Of a stretch of DNA of 64,000 nucleotides, positions 8,894 through 15,724 are shown piece by piece. Each line of letters opens with the position of its first letter. Within the stretch, counting starts at the first letter, position 1. The position numbers were made by a program, and so were the translations under genes. The stretch is from Mesorhizobium huakuii (GTDB lineage: Bacteria; Pseudomonadota; Alphaproteobacteria; Rhizobiales; Rhizobiaceae): the NCBI RefSeq assembly GCF_030160235.1, contig NZ_BSNY01000021.1, forward strand, positions 310,001 to 374,000, written 5' to 3'. The notes below the pieces were generated by a model. That model worked only from the letters and a program-made list of their open reading frames with translations, had not been told where the DNA came from and ran no database searches.

Positions 8894-9967
8894 TCAGCGC
8901 GCCGCATGCCTTGCCAGCGCGTGCTCGATCAGCACGTCGATCACCTTGCTGTAGCCGATGCCGCTGGCCGCCAGCGCCTTGGCGTACATGGAAATGTCGG
9001 TGAAGCCGGGCAGCGTGTTGACCTCGTTGACCAGCAGCGAACCGTCGGCGCGCAGGAAGAAGTCGACGCGCGCCATGGCCTCGCAGCCGAGCGCCCGGAA
9101 AGCCCGCGCGGCCATCTCCTTCGCCGTGTCGGCGACATTGGCCGGGACATCGGCGGGCACCTTGACCAGCGCGCCGTCGGCATCGAGATACTTGGCCTCA
9201 TAGGTGTAGAAACCATGCTTGCCGGCGGGAATGATCTCGCCCGGCAGCGAAACCGTCAGCGAACCGTCGGCCCGCTCCAGCACCGAGCATTCGATCTCGC
9301 GGCCGTCGACGAACTCTTCGATCAGCGCCTTGCTGTCATAGCGCAAAGCCGTTTCGAGCGCCTGCTCGAAGCCATCCCTGTCATGCACCTTGCTCACCCC
9401 GAATGACGAGCCCTGGCGCGCCGGCTTGGCGAAGAAAGGCAGCCCAAGCGCCCCGGCAATCTCCTGGAACGAACCGACATCGCCTCTCAGCACGGTGACC
9501 GAGCGGGCAACCGCAAGCCCCGCCTCGCGAAGCAGCCGCTTGGCGACATCCTTGTCCATGGCGGCGGCGGAAGCCAGTATGCCGCAGCCGACATAGGCGA
9601 CGTCGGCGACCTCGGCATAGCCTTGCACCGAACCGTCCTCGCCGAACGGCCCGTGCAGCACGGGAAAGACGACATCGACGGGATCAGGCTGCTCGCCATT
9701 CTTGGTGAGAGCCACCAGCCGGCCCTTGCCGCCGGGCAGCAGGGCCACCTCCACGCCATCTTCCGACACCGGAGCCCCTGCCCCGTCGGCGCCAGCCTCG
9801 GACGAAGGCTGCAGCAGCCATCTGCCGTCCCTGGAAATGGCGATCGGCACCACCTCGTAGCGCGTCCGGTCGATCGCCTTCAGCACATTGGCGGCCGACA
9901 GCCGCGACACGTCATGCTCGGCCGAGCGCCCGCCATAGAGGATGGCGACCCTGATCTTTTCAGTCAT
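8894..9967 (-). CDS. ddl: D-alanine--D-alanine ligase
   Basis: An ATP-grasp enzyme of 357 residues that joins two D-alanines for peptidoglycan. Visible marks: GGRSAEHDVS (substrate loop, residues 12-21), VVFPVLHGPFGEDG, GCGILASAAAMDKD, PFFAKPARQGSSFGVSKV (ATP grasp), IECSVLE and the Mg-binding VNEVNTLPGFT near the C-terminus. Length and motifs fit the DdlA type. It follows the C39-like peptidase gene by 15 bp with its own GAGGG site, so the two are an operon. As this pair lies away from mur/fts genes it may be a second, specialised ligase rather than the housekeeping one. Confidence 0.9.
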   Translation of the reverse strand: MTEKIRVAILYGGRSAEHDVSRLSAANVLKAIDRTRYEVVPIAISRDGRWLLQPSSEAGADGAGAPVSEDGVEVALLPGGKGRLVALTKNGEQPDPVDVVFPVLHGPFGEDGSVQGYAEVADVAYVGCGILASAAAMDKDVAKRLLREAGLAVARSVTVLRGDVGSFQEIAGALGLPFFAKPARQGSSFGVSKVHDRDGFEQALETALRYDSKALIEEFVDGREIECSVLERADGSLTVSLPGEIIPAGKHGFYTYEAKYLDADGALVKVPADVPANVADTAKEMAARAFRALGCEAMARVDFFLRADGSLLVNEVNTLPGFTDISMYAKALAASGIGYSKVIDVLIEHALARHAAR

Positions 9968-9982
9968 TGAAATCCCTCGAAA

Positions 9983-10600
9983 TCAAATGGTGACGGCAAT
10001 GCCGCGATTGGCAAAGAAACGGTCGAAATCGGCTGGCGCCAACACTGCATTGGCCTGTGTGGCGCTGGTATGGCCGGACGGGTTGTGGAAGCGAAAAACG
10101 TCATCCGACGCCGCCGTCACCAGGACCAGATGGCCGCCCTTCGACGGCGGCTCGCGCTCGGGCCAGCGGATCGCCCTGCTGACCGAGGCGATGAAGAAGC
10201 GCGACTGCCTGAGGATCGCCGGAATGTCCGATGTCGCGACATTGGTCATCACTTGCGCCTCCAGGCCGAACTCCGCCTTCACGAAAGTGACGAAGGGCGC
10301 GTAGATCAGGCCCTTGATCGAGCCCTCATTGACGACATAGCCGCCATGTACGGTGCAGCGTCTGGCCAGTTCGATCGTCGGAACGATCTCGCCCCGCGTC
10401 GCCAGGATCATTTTCAGGCACGCCATGCCGCAGATGTTGGCGGCCCAGACCGCATATTCATCTGGTGTTTGCGCGCCCGATCCCCGCCACAGCGGATCGC
10501 GCCGCAGCGCCACATCAGCGCCATCGGCGAGCACGGCCAGCGTCATGTCTGGCGTTTCCCACTGGCTGAAAAACGGCACGGCTTCAGGCAATGTATCCAT
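9983..10600 (-). CDS. C39-like cysteine peptidase
   Basis: A 205-residue protein with the papain-like fold of bacteriocin-processing C39 peptidases. The nucleophile is in NICGMACLKMIL (about residue 57), the His in SKGGHLVLVTAAS, and the Asn/Asp in FRFHNPSGH, in the right order. There is no signal peptide and no transporter domain, so it is a free-standing cytosolic form. The start at 10600 has GAGGAG 5 bases upstream. It precedes ddl by 15 bp. The pairing of a C39-like peptidase with a D-Ala-D-Ala-type ATP-grasp ligase suggests making or breaking peptide bonds on the same small peptide; that is inference. Confidence 0.75.
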   Translation of the reverse strand: MDTLPEAVPFFSQWETPDMTLAVLADGADVALRRDPLWRGSGAQTPDEYAVWAANICGMACLKMILATRGEIVPTIELARRCTVHGGYVVNEGSIKGLIYAPFVTFVKAEFGLEAQVMTNVATSDIPAILRQSRFFIASVSRAIRWPEREPPSKGGHLVLVTAASDDVFRFHNPSGHTSATQANAVLAPADFDRFFANRGIAVTI

Positions 10601-10728
10601 GGAACTCCTCGGCCGAGTTTCCATCTCGTATCGAGGATGTCGGACAAAAGGAAGGCCACCTGATCAGCGCTTCGAAATGGTGCTGATGCGCCAGTGCGTC
10701 GAAGGTTCGAAGCAGTCTTCGGTTGGTC

Positions 10729-10754
10729 TGTAAGAAATTTCGTTTAGGTACGAC
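10729..10754 (+). promoter_or_regulatory. Possible autoregulatory ECF promoter
   Basis: TGTAAG, 16 bases, then CGAC resembles ECF-type promoters (AAC/TGTAA-type -35 with CGNC -10). It ends only 10 bp before the sigma gene start, which would make the message nearly leaderless. Weak call. Confidence 0.25.
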
Positions 10755-10763
10755 TACCTTGAC

Positions 10764-11330
10764 ATGACCATGCTTTGCCAAAACGAGAGGGGCGGTGCCG
10801 AAGCGGCCGCGCCACCGGATGTCGACCGGCTCTATATCCAGGCGGTGGATCAGCTAGGTCCCGCGTTGGCACGTCTGGCAGTTGGATATGAAGCAAACCC
10901 TATCGAGCGGCAGGACCTGCTGCAGGATATCCATCTGCAGGTCTGGCGTAGCCTGACGTCTTTCGATGGGCGCTGCTCGCTGCGCACCTGGGTTTACCGT
11001 GTGGCACACAATGTCGCTGCCGACCATATCGGGCGAGCCCGACGCCTGAAAGGAATGATTGGCCTCGACAACCCGGCAGCGGAGATCGCCGCTGACCCGT
11101 ATCCCTCCCCGGAGACGGAGGTCTCCGACCGGCTTGCGCTGGCCCGGATCCACGCAATGCTCCACCGCTTACAGCCGATCGATCGGCAGGTGATGATCCT
11201 CTACCTGGAGGAGGAGGAGGCCGCGACCATTGCGGAGGTTTCCGGTCTCTCAGCCGGCGCGGTGGCGACGCGTATCAGCCGCATCAAGCGCCTTCTGGCC
11301 GGCCAGCTCAGTCTGGAGACAGCGCGATGA
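10764..11330 (+). CDS. ECF RNA polymerase sigma factor
   Basis: A group IV sigma factor of 188 residues. Region 2 is at about residues 25-95 (RQDLLQDIHLQVWRSLTSFD and LRTWVYRVAHNVAADH) and region 4 at 128-185 (LQPIDRQVMILYLEEEEAAT followed by IAEVSGLSAGAVATRISRIK), the helix-turn-helix that reads the -35. No clear ribosome binding site precedes the ATG; a second ATG follows at 10770. Its stop overlaps the start of a small membrane protein, the usual place for an anti-sigma factor. Confidence 0.88.
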   Translation: MTMLCQNERGGAEAAAPPDVDRLYIQAVDQLGPALARLAVGYEANPIERQDLLQDIHLQVWRSLTSFDGRCSLRTWVYRVAHNVAADHIGRARRLKGMIGLDNPAAEIAADPYPSPETEVSDRLALARIHAMLHRLQPIDRQVMILYLEEEEAATIAEVSGLSAGAVATRISRIKRLLAGQLSLETAR

Positions 11331-11890
11331 TTAACCGGTCCCAATCTTCCTGGAAGGAACAGCCTGTTATGACCTCGACCATAAATCTCGAAGACATCAA
11401 GGCGCGACATGCCGCTTTGAGCCGAACCACCAAGCGCCGCAACACTGCGGAATATGTCACCGGAGGCATGGCCGCCGCCTTCCTGCTCGTCATCAGTGTA
11501 GTGACATTCCTCGCGGCCGATACGTCGGCGGAATGGATCATGGCGGTAGGATTTGCAGCGCTGGTGCTCGGCCTTCTGTTGGTGGGATTGAATATTTTCC
11601 GCAAAAGCACACGTGCCGGATTCGATCTTGCGACAAGTGGAATGGGCCATCTGCAACAGCGCCTGGCTCATGAGCGCGATCTGCTGCGATCCGCCTGGCT
11701 TTGGTATATCGGGCCAATGGTGCCGGGGTTCGTCATGATCTATCTCGGATCATGGGCGACAAATCCCGCGCGTCCGACCTTCGCGCTGGTGGGCGGCGGG
11801 TCAACCCTTGCCGTCATTGCTTTGGTCATCATCTTGAACCGCCGTGCGGCTCGACGGATTGAAACGGAAATACGTGCCCTGCAGGAATGA
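11327..11890 (+). CDS. Membrane protein, probable anti-sigma partner
   Basis: A 187-residue protein with a cytosolic N-terminal segment (residues 15-45, LEDIKARHAALSRTTKRRNT), two membrane helices near 46-90 (AAAFLLVISVVTFLAA and WIMAVGFAALVLGLLLVGL) and two more near 128-170. Its ATG overlaps the sigma stop as ATGA and GGAGA stands 6 bases before it, so expression is coupled to the sigma factor. No zinc-binding anti-sigma motif (HxxxCxxC) is visible. The anti-sigma role is inferred from coupling and topology. Confidence 0.7.
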   Translation: MINRSQSSWKEQPVMTSTINLEDIKARHAALSRTTKRRNTAEYVTGGMAAAFLLVISVVTFLAADTSAEWIMAVGFAALVLGLLLVGLNIFRKSTRAGFDLATSGMGHLQQRLAHERDLLRSAWLWYIGPMVPGFVMIYLGSWATNPARPTFALVGGGSTLAVIALVIILNRRAARRIETEIRALQE

Positions 11891-11927
11891 GGATGCTTCA
11901 CGAGGCGCGCACGTTCGTGCACCGTCT

Positions 11928-12356
11928 CTAGAAGGTGATCTTCACCGAAGCGGCGCTGCGCGTGTGCGCGCCGTGATGGACGGCCTCGATGTTGTTGCCG
12001 TCGGGGTCGAGCAGGAAGGCGGCGTAGTAGCCGGGATGATAGGGCCGCTCGCCCGGCGCGCCGTTGTCCGTGCCGCCAGCCGCCAGCCCGGCCTTGTAGA
12101 AGGCATCGACCATCGCGTGGTCCCTGGCCTGGAAAGCCAGATGGTGACGGCCGGTGAGCTTCCCCAGTGCTGCCCGGCTGTCGGCGCTGGAGATGAACAG
12201 CTCATCGGACCAGAAATAATCCCCGCCGGTCCCGCCGATCGGCACGTCGAGCGCCTGCAAGACAGCCTCGTAGAAACGCCGGCTGGCGGCGAGATCCCTC
12301 ACCACCAGCTGGATGTGGTCGATGAGCCGGCCGCGATGCAGTTCCTGGGTTTCCAC
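11928..12356 (-). CDS. VOC/glyoxalase-family protein
   Basis: A 142-residue metal-dependent vicinal-oxygen-chelate protein with two babab modules: IDHIQLVVRDLAASRRFYEA at the N-terminus and HLAFQARDHAMVDAFY in the middle, ending YYAAFLLDPDGNNIEAVHH. The His at the first strand, the second-module His and the Glu of NIEAVHH are likely metal ligands. A GTG start at 12356 is chosen because GAGGAGG stands 6 bases upstream, inside any longer frame. Members include glyoxalases, dioxygenases and resistance proteins; the substrate is unknown. A structured leader with a terminator lies upstream. Confidence 0.8.
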   Translation of the reverse strand: METQELHRGRLIDHIQLVVRDLAASRRFYEAVLQALDVPIGGTGGDYFWSDELFISSADSRAALGKLTGRHHLAFQARDHAMVDAFYKAGLAAGGTDNGAPGERPYHPGYYAAFLLDPDGNNIEAVHHGAHTRSAASVKITF

Positions 12357-12481
12357 GAAAATTCCTCCTCGCAACGGTCCGACTTTAGATTCGCTTGGGG
12401 CGACGTCAATGCAGGGGTGCGCAGGCTACTGACAGGCGTTGCCTTGGGCGTCGTTGCCGAAAAACCCGTCCTTCGGTTCCT

Positions 12482-12525
12482 TGCAAAAGAAAAGCCCGCC
12501 GGAGAGGGGGAAACCGGCGGGCTTT
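12482..12525 (-). terminator. Intrinsic terminator, minus strand
   Basis: AAAGCCCGCCGG and CCGGCGGGCTTT form a perfect 12-bp stem with an 11-base loop, followed on the minus strand by TCTTTT. It lies between the structured leader and the VOC gene. Confidence 0.75.
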
Positions 12526-12636
12526 GGAGAGCCTGAATCGAAAGGCTCTCAGATGTCTGCGGGGATCAGACGCTCTAGGAACACCTGTCCGCCGAAGAGG
12601 TTCCATGCAGATCTCCTTTCAGGAGAAATTCTCCTG
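12482..12636 (-). ncRNA. Structured leader or small RNA with terminator
   Basis: Read on the minus strand this stretch holds a CAGGAGAA/TTCTCCTG hairpin (12620-12636), an AAGGAG site with an ATG at 12605, a GTCTG/CAGAC hairpin (12555-12571), a GAGAGCC/GGCTCTC hairpin (12527-12550) and an intrinsic terminator (12482-12525). The order hairpin, translation start, hairpins, terminator is that of an attenuator or an independent small transcript. The frame from the ATG reads straight through the terminator, while the neighbouring frame (NLFGGQVFLERLIPADI) stops exactly before the hairpins, suggesting a short peptide with one base shifted. It lies 126 bp upstream of the VOC gene. Confidence 0.4.
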
Positions 12637-12639
12637 ACG

Positions 12640-12664
12640 GGAACTTTCCGATCAAACCGGAGTT
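12640..12664 (+). promoter_or_regulatory. EcfG-type promoter candidate
   Basis: GGAAC, 16 bases, AGTT. It lies 27 bp upstream of the TTG start proposed for the small gene at 12691, giving a compact promoter, ribosome site and start. Confidence 0.4.
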
Positions 12665-12690
12665 TCGTGGCGCGGCGGGAGGAATCACGA

Positions 12691-12945
12691 TTGGATTGTT
12701 TTGAGAAACTGGAAGCGCTTATCGACAGCGCTGGTGTCGACGACGTCGAGGAGGCAACCGCCTTGCTGGGACGCTTCAAGGGCAAATCGCAGGCGGTCGA
12801 CACGGCAATCGACGAGTTCATGCTCGACCTCATGACATTGGTTTTCGTCATCGAGACCGGCGAGGAACGCTTTGAAAAACCGCTCCGCAGACTGGCGCGC
12901 ACCAGGCTTGCGATACTCAAGCATCTGGTCACGGTAACGGCATAG
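12691..12945 (+). CDS. Small helical protein, probably stress-regulated
   Basis: The 84-residue frame begins LDCFEKLEALIDSAGVDDVE (first residue read as Met from a TTG) and is almost all helix, with FMLDLMTLVFVIETGEERFE in the middle and a basic tail. GGGAGG stands 8 bases before the TTG at 12691; a GTG at 12667 is an alternative. An EcfG-type promoter candidate sits directly upstream. I do not recognise a family. There is no signal peptide. Confidence 0.55.
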   Translation: MDCFEKLEALIDSAGVDDVEEATALLGRFKGKSQAVDTAIDEFMLDLMTLVFVIETGEERFEKPLRRLARTRLAILKHLVTVTA

Positions 12946-12967
12946 AAATACCGCCGACCATGACCGC

Positions 12968-14176
12968 CTACCCCTTCAGCAGCGCCGCCAGCCTTGGAAT
13001 GCCCTCGGTCACGGCGCGCCGATCCGCCAGGGTGAAGGACAGCCGCAACGTGTTGCGGCCGGTGCCGTCGGCGTAAAAAGCGTTGCCGGGCACGAAGGCG
13101 ACGCGTGCCTCCTTCACCGACCGCGCCAGAAGTTCGGTGGCATCGGTTCCTTCCGGCAGCGTCGCCCAGACGAACATGCCGCCTTCCGGCCGGCTCCAGG
13201 TCACTCCATCAGGCATGTTCGCTTCGAGCGCGCCGAGCAGACCGTCGCGGCGCTCGCGATAGGCGCCGATGAGTTTGTCAACCTGGCCGTCGAACACGGA
13301 TTCGGCGACGCGGTGCATGACCAGCTGGTTGATCGAGGGGCTGTGCAGGTCGGAAGCCTGCTTCATCAGCACCAGCTTTTCCACCACATGGCGCGGCGCG
13401 CAGACCCAGCCGACGCGCATGCCAGGCGACAGGATTTTCGAGAACGATCCGCAATAGAGCGTGCGTGCCTTGTCGATAGAGCCGCAGCGCGCGCAATCGA
13501 GTGCCAGGATCGGCGGCACGCCCTCGCCATCATAGCGCAGCGCCCGGTAGGCGGCGTCCTCGATGACGGCGATGTCGAGTTCGCCGGCAAGGTCGAGCAC
13601 CGCCTCGCGCTGCTTCCTGTCCAGCGTGTTGCCGGTCGGGTTGGCGAAGTCGGGCACCAGATAGGCGAACTTGACCTTGCCACCATTCGCCGCGGCCGCC
13701 GCGCGATAGGCGTCCGGCGTCATGTTGCCGCCTTCCGGCCGCAGCCGGTCATAGCGCGGCTCATAGGCGTTGAACGCCTGCAGCGCGCCGAGATAGGTCG
13801 GCCATGTCACCAGCGCGGTGTCGCCTGGCGACAGGAACAGTTTTCCCAGATAATCCAGCGCCTGCTGCGAGCCGGAGGTGATGAAGATGTTGCCCTCGTC
13901 GCAGGCGACGCCGAGCTTGCCCATCTGCCCGGCGATCCAGCGCCGCAGCGGCAGGTAGCCTTCCGACACCTGGTATTGCAGCGCCGCTCCAGCCTCGGCG
14001 CCGCCCAGCACCTCGGCATAGGCATCACGGATGGCCTCGGCCGGAAACAGCGCCGGATCGGGAATACCGCCTGCGAAGGAGATGATGTCGGGCTGGTCGA
14101 GCAGCTTCAACAGCTCACGGATTTCGGAGGCTTTCATGCGCGACGAGCGCGAAGCCAACAGGTTCAAAAGGGTCAA
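12968..14176 (-). CDS. PLP-dependent aminotransferase, LysN/2-aminoadipate type
   Basis: A fold-type I aminotransferase of 402 residues, of the group lacking a DNA-binding domain (LysN, PatA-like). Marks: ISFAGGIPDPALFP near the start, FITSGSQQALDYLGKLFLSP, NPTGNT, the Asp of IEDAAYRALRYDG, and the PLP-binding Lys in CGSFSKILSPGMRVGW. The start is a TTG at 14176 with GGGGAGG 5 bases before it; the next ATG is 13 codons in. A perfect 10-bp inverted repeat lies 24 bp upstream and is probably the operator. It moves amino groups between amino acids and 2-oxo acids; exact substrate unknown. Confidence 0.88.
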   Translation of the reverse strand: MTLLNLLASRSSRMKASEIRELLKLLDQPDIISFAGGIPDPALFPAEAIRDAYAEVLGGAEAGAALQYQVSEGYLPLRRWIAGQMGKLGVACDEGNIFITSGSQQALDYLGKLFLSPGDTALVTWPTYLGALQAFNAYEPRYDRLRPEGGNMTPDAYRAAAAANGGKVKFAYLVPDFANPTGNTLDRKQREAVLDLAGELDIAVIEDAAYRALRYDGEGVPPILALDCARCGSIDKARTLYCGSFSKILSPGMRVGWVCAPRHVVEKLVLMKQASDLHSPSINQLVMHRVAESVFDGQVDKLIGAYRERRDGLLGALEANMPDGVTWSRPEGGMFVWATLPEGTDATELLARSVKEARVAFVPGNAFYADGTGRNTLRLSFTLADRRAVTEGIPRLAALLKG

Positions 14177-14199
14177 GTACGCCTCCCCAGACGATTTTC

Positions 14200-14226
14200 A
14201 TATAGGTCAACCTGGCTGACCTATAT
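14200..14226. promoter_or_regulatory. Perfect inverted repeat, operator of the aminotransferase
   Basis: ATATAGGTCA and TGACCTATAT are exact reverse complements 7 bp apart. The repeat lies 24 bp upstream of the aminotransferase start and is the only such element in this 131-bp gap. The regulator is not obvious among the neighbours. Confidence 0.65.
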
Positions 14227-14307
14227 CCGCTTTGTCAGGCAATTTGAATAGTGCCTGAGAGCCTTCCGCTATACGCCAGTCGCCGCCGGGGCGGAACGGA
14301 GTTGCAG

Positions 14308-14760
14308 CTAAAGGCTCTTCTTGTAGCCAATATGGCTGCCGGTGAAGCCGAGGTTTTCATAGAAGCGGTGTGCGTCCGCTCGCCCCTTGTCGGTGGTCAG
14401 TTGCACAACGCCGCAGCCGCGCGCCCGGCACTGATCGATCGCCCATTCGAGCATCAGCCGGCCGATGCCGCCCGAGCGTCGATGGCCGGCGACCCGCACC
14501 GCCTCGATCTGCCCGCGCCAGGCGCCCTTGCGCGACAGCCCGGCAAGGAAGGTGATCTGCAACGTGCCGATCACCTCGCCGCCATCCACGGCCACCGCCA
14601 GCAGCTGGTTGGGGTCGGCATCGATGGCGTCGAAGGCATCGACATAGCCCTGTGCCAACGGCAAGGAAGCATCCTCGCGGGCGGCACCCAGCGGATCGTC
14701 GGCCAGCATGGCGACGATTGCCGGCAGGTCGGAAACTTGCGCCTTGCGGAAAGTGATCAT
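14308..14760 (-). CDS. GNAT-family N-acetyltransferase
   Basis: A 150-residue acyltransferase: MITFRKAQVSDLPAIVAML at the start, strand VIGTLQITFL, the acetyl-CoA loop VAGHRRSGGIGRLMLEWAID (R/Q-x-x-G-x-G/A) and the C-terminal RFYENLGF. It transfers an acetyl group to an amine; substrate unknown. The ATG at 14760 is preferred over an upstream TTG. It ends 131 bp before the aminotransferase on the same strand, with an operator between, so they are probably separate units. Confidence 0.85.
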   Translation of the reverse strand: MITFRKAQVSDLPAIVAMLADDPLGAAREDASLPLAQGYVDAFDAIDADPNQLLAVAVDGGEVIGTLQITFLAGLSRKGAWRGQIEAVRVAGHRRSGGIGRLMLEWAIDQCRARGCGVVQLTTDKGRADAHRFYENLGFTGSHIGYKKSL

Positions 14761-14804
14761 GGCGCCGGGATAACGCGAGGCGGGGATGGCGGGCAAGGGG
14801 TGCG

Positions 14805-14954
14805 CTCTTCCCCCCTTGTGGGGAAAGGTGGATCGGGGCGTCAGCGCCGAGACGGATGAGGGGTGTTCCAGCGGAGTGAGACGTTGGCGTTCCCTGGAAC
14901 ACCCCTCATCCGACCTCGCTTCGCGAGGCCACCTTCTCCCGCAAGGGGAGAAGG
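14805..14954. repeat. RIME-like palindromic intergenic element
   Basis: The element is symmetric. Its inner arms CGGATGAGGGGTGTTCC (14853-14869) and its exact reverse complement (14896-14912) are 17 bp, and the outer parts CTCTTCCCCCCTTGTGGGG and CCCGCAAGGGGAGAAGGAAG are imperfect reverse complements. The shape and the CACCTTCTCCC sequence match the dispersed mosaic elements common between rhizobial genes. It lies between the GNAT gene and the convergently ending PNPOx-like gene and could fold into a long cruciform or RNA hairpin. Confidence 0.75.
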
Positions 14955-14966
14955 AAGAAGCGCCAG

Positions 14967-15719
14967 CTACCCCTCGCCCTCATACACCGCCTGCGCCTGC
15001 ATCAACGCCGCGTCCAGCCTTTCCCCTTCTGCATACCCAGCCAAATTCCCCGGCCGCTCTATACCAGGCAGCAGCCTCGGGCACGGCTCGGCCGCGCCGA
15101 TTACCATGCGCACCGGGATGACGCCGGCCCACACCGGGTGACCATAATCCTCCTCGTCGTCGGCGACGCCCTTGGCGCGCACCTTGGCTGACGCCTCCTC
15201 GATGCGCATGCCGATCACCGTCGTCGCCTTGGCTTCCTGCGCCGAGATCGGCCGCAAGGTCTCGCTGCGGCCGGGATAGAAGCGGTCGACGACGCCGGCC
15301 AGCGCCTTCATCTTTTCCTCCGGCTCGTCGACGATCCGCGCGGTGCCGAAGCACATGGCCGAGCGGTAATTGGCCGAATGGTTGAAGCCGGTGCGCGCCA
15401 GCACCAGCCCGTCGAGATGCGACACGGTGAGACAGGCCGGCGTGCCGCCGCGCAGCTGGCGCAGCATGCGGCTGGCCGACGAGCCGTGCCAGTAAATCCT
15501 GTCGCCCTCGCGCCAGTGCATGGTCGGCGTGCAATAGGGCTGGCCGTCGAACGTGTAGGCGACGTGGCAGAGCAGCCCGGCATCCAGCACCGCGAAGACG
15601 GCCGCATGGTCGTAGCTGCCGCGCTCATGCAGACGCTTCACCCGATTGCGGCTGGTGGTCGGAAAGCTTGCGGCAACGTCGTTCACGGCTTGCATCCTTG
15701 TCTGGTGTCTGCCAACCAT
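14967..15719 (-). CDS. Pyridoxamine 5'-phosphate oxidase-like flavoprotein
   Basis: A split-barrel FMN-binding protein of 250 residues (Pyridox_ox_2 type): AAVFAVLDAGLLCHVAYTFD, PTMHWREGDRIYWHGSSASR, then CLTVSHLDGLVLAR and YRSAMCFGTARIVDEPEEK. Unlike PdxH it is of the group often encoded beside MocR regulators and may reduce or oxidise a small substrate with FMN. It is divergent from a MocR/PdxR-type regulator. An ATG at 15719 leaves only 5 bp to the other start; the ATG at 15695 (MQAVNDVAAS) is a reasonable alternative. Confidence 0.82.
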   Translation of the reverse strand: MVGRHQTRMQAVNDVAASFPTTSRNRVKRLHERGSYDHAAVFAVLDAGLLCHVAYTFDGQPYCTPTMHWREGDRIYWHGSSASRMLRQLRGGTPACLTVSHLDGLVLARTGFNHSANYRSAMCFGTARIVDEPEEKMKALAGVVDRFYPGRSETLRPISAQEAKATTVIGMRIEEASAKVRAKGVADDEEDYGHPVWAGVIPVRMVIGAAEPCPRLLPGIERPGNLAGYAEGERLDAALMQAQAVYEGEG

Positions 15720-15724
15720 GCGTC

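Noticed and set aside
8820-8954. Small plus-strand frame (MILSAVGIQPF...) with GGAGAG close to its ATG, ending in a Ser/Thr/Cys-rich tail like a lanthipeptide core
   Set aside because: The tail is exactly antisense to the conserved end of ddl, so the resemblance is probably chance.
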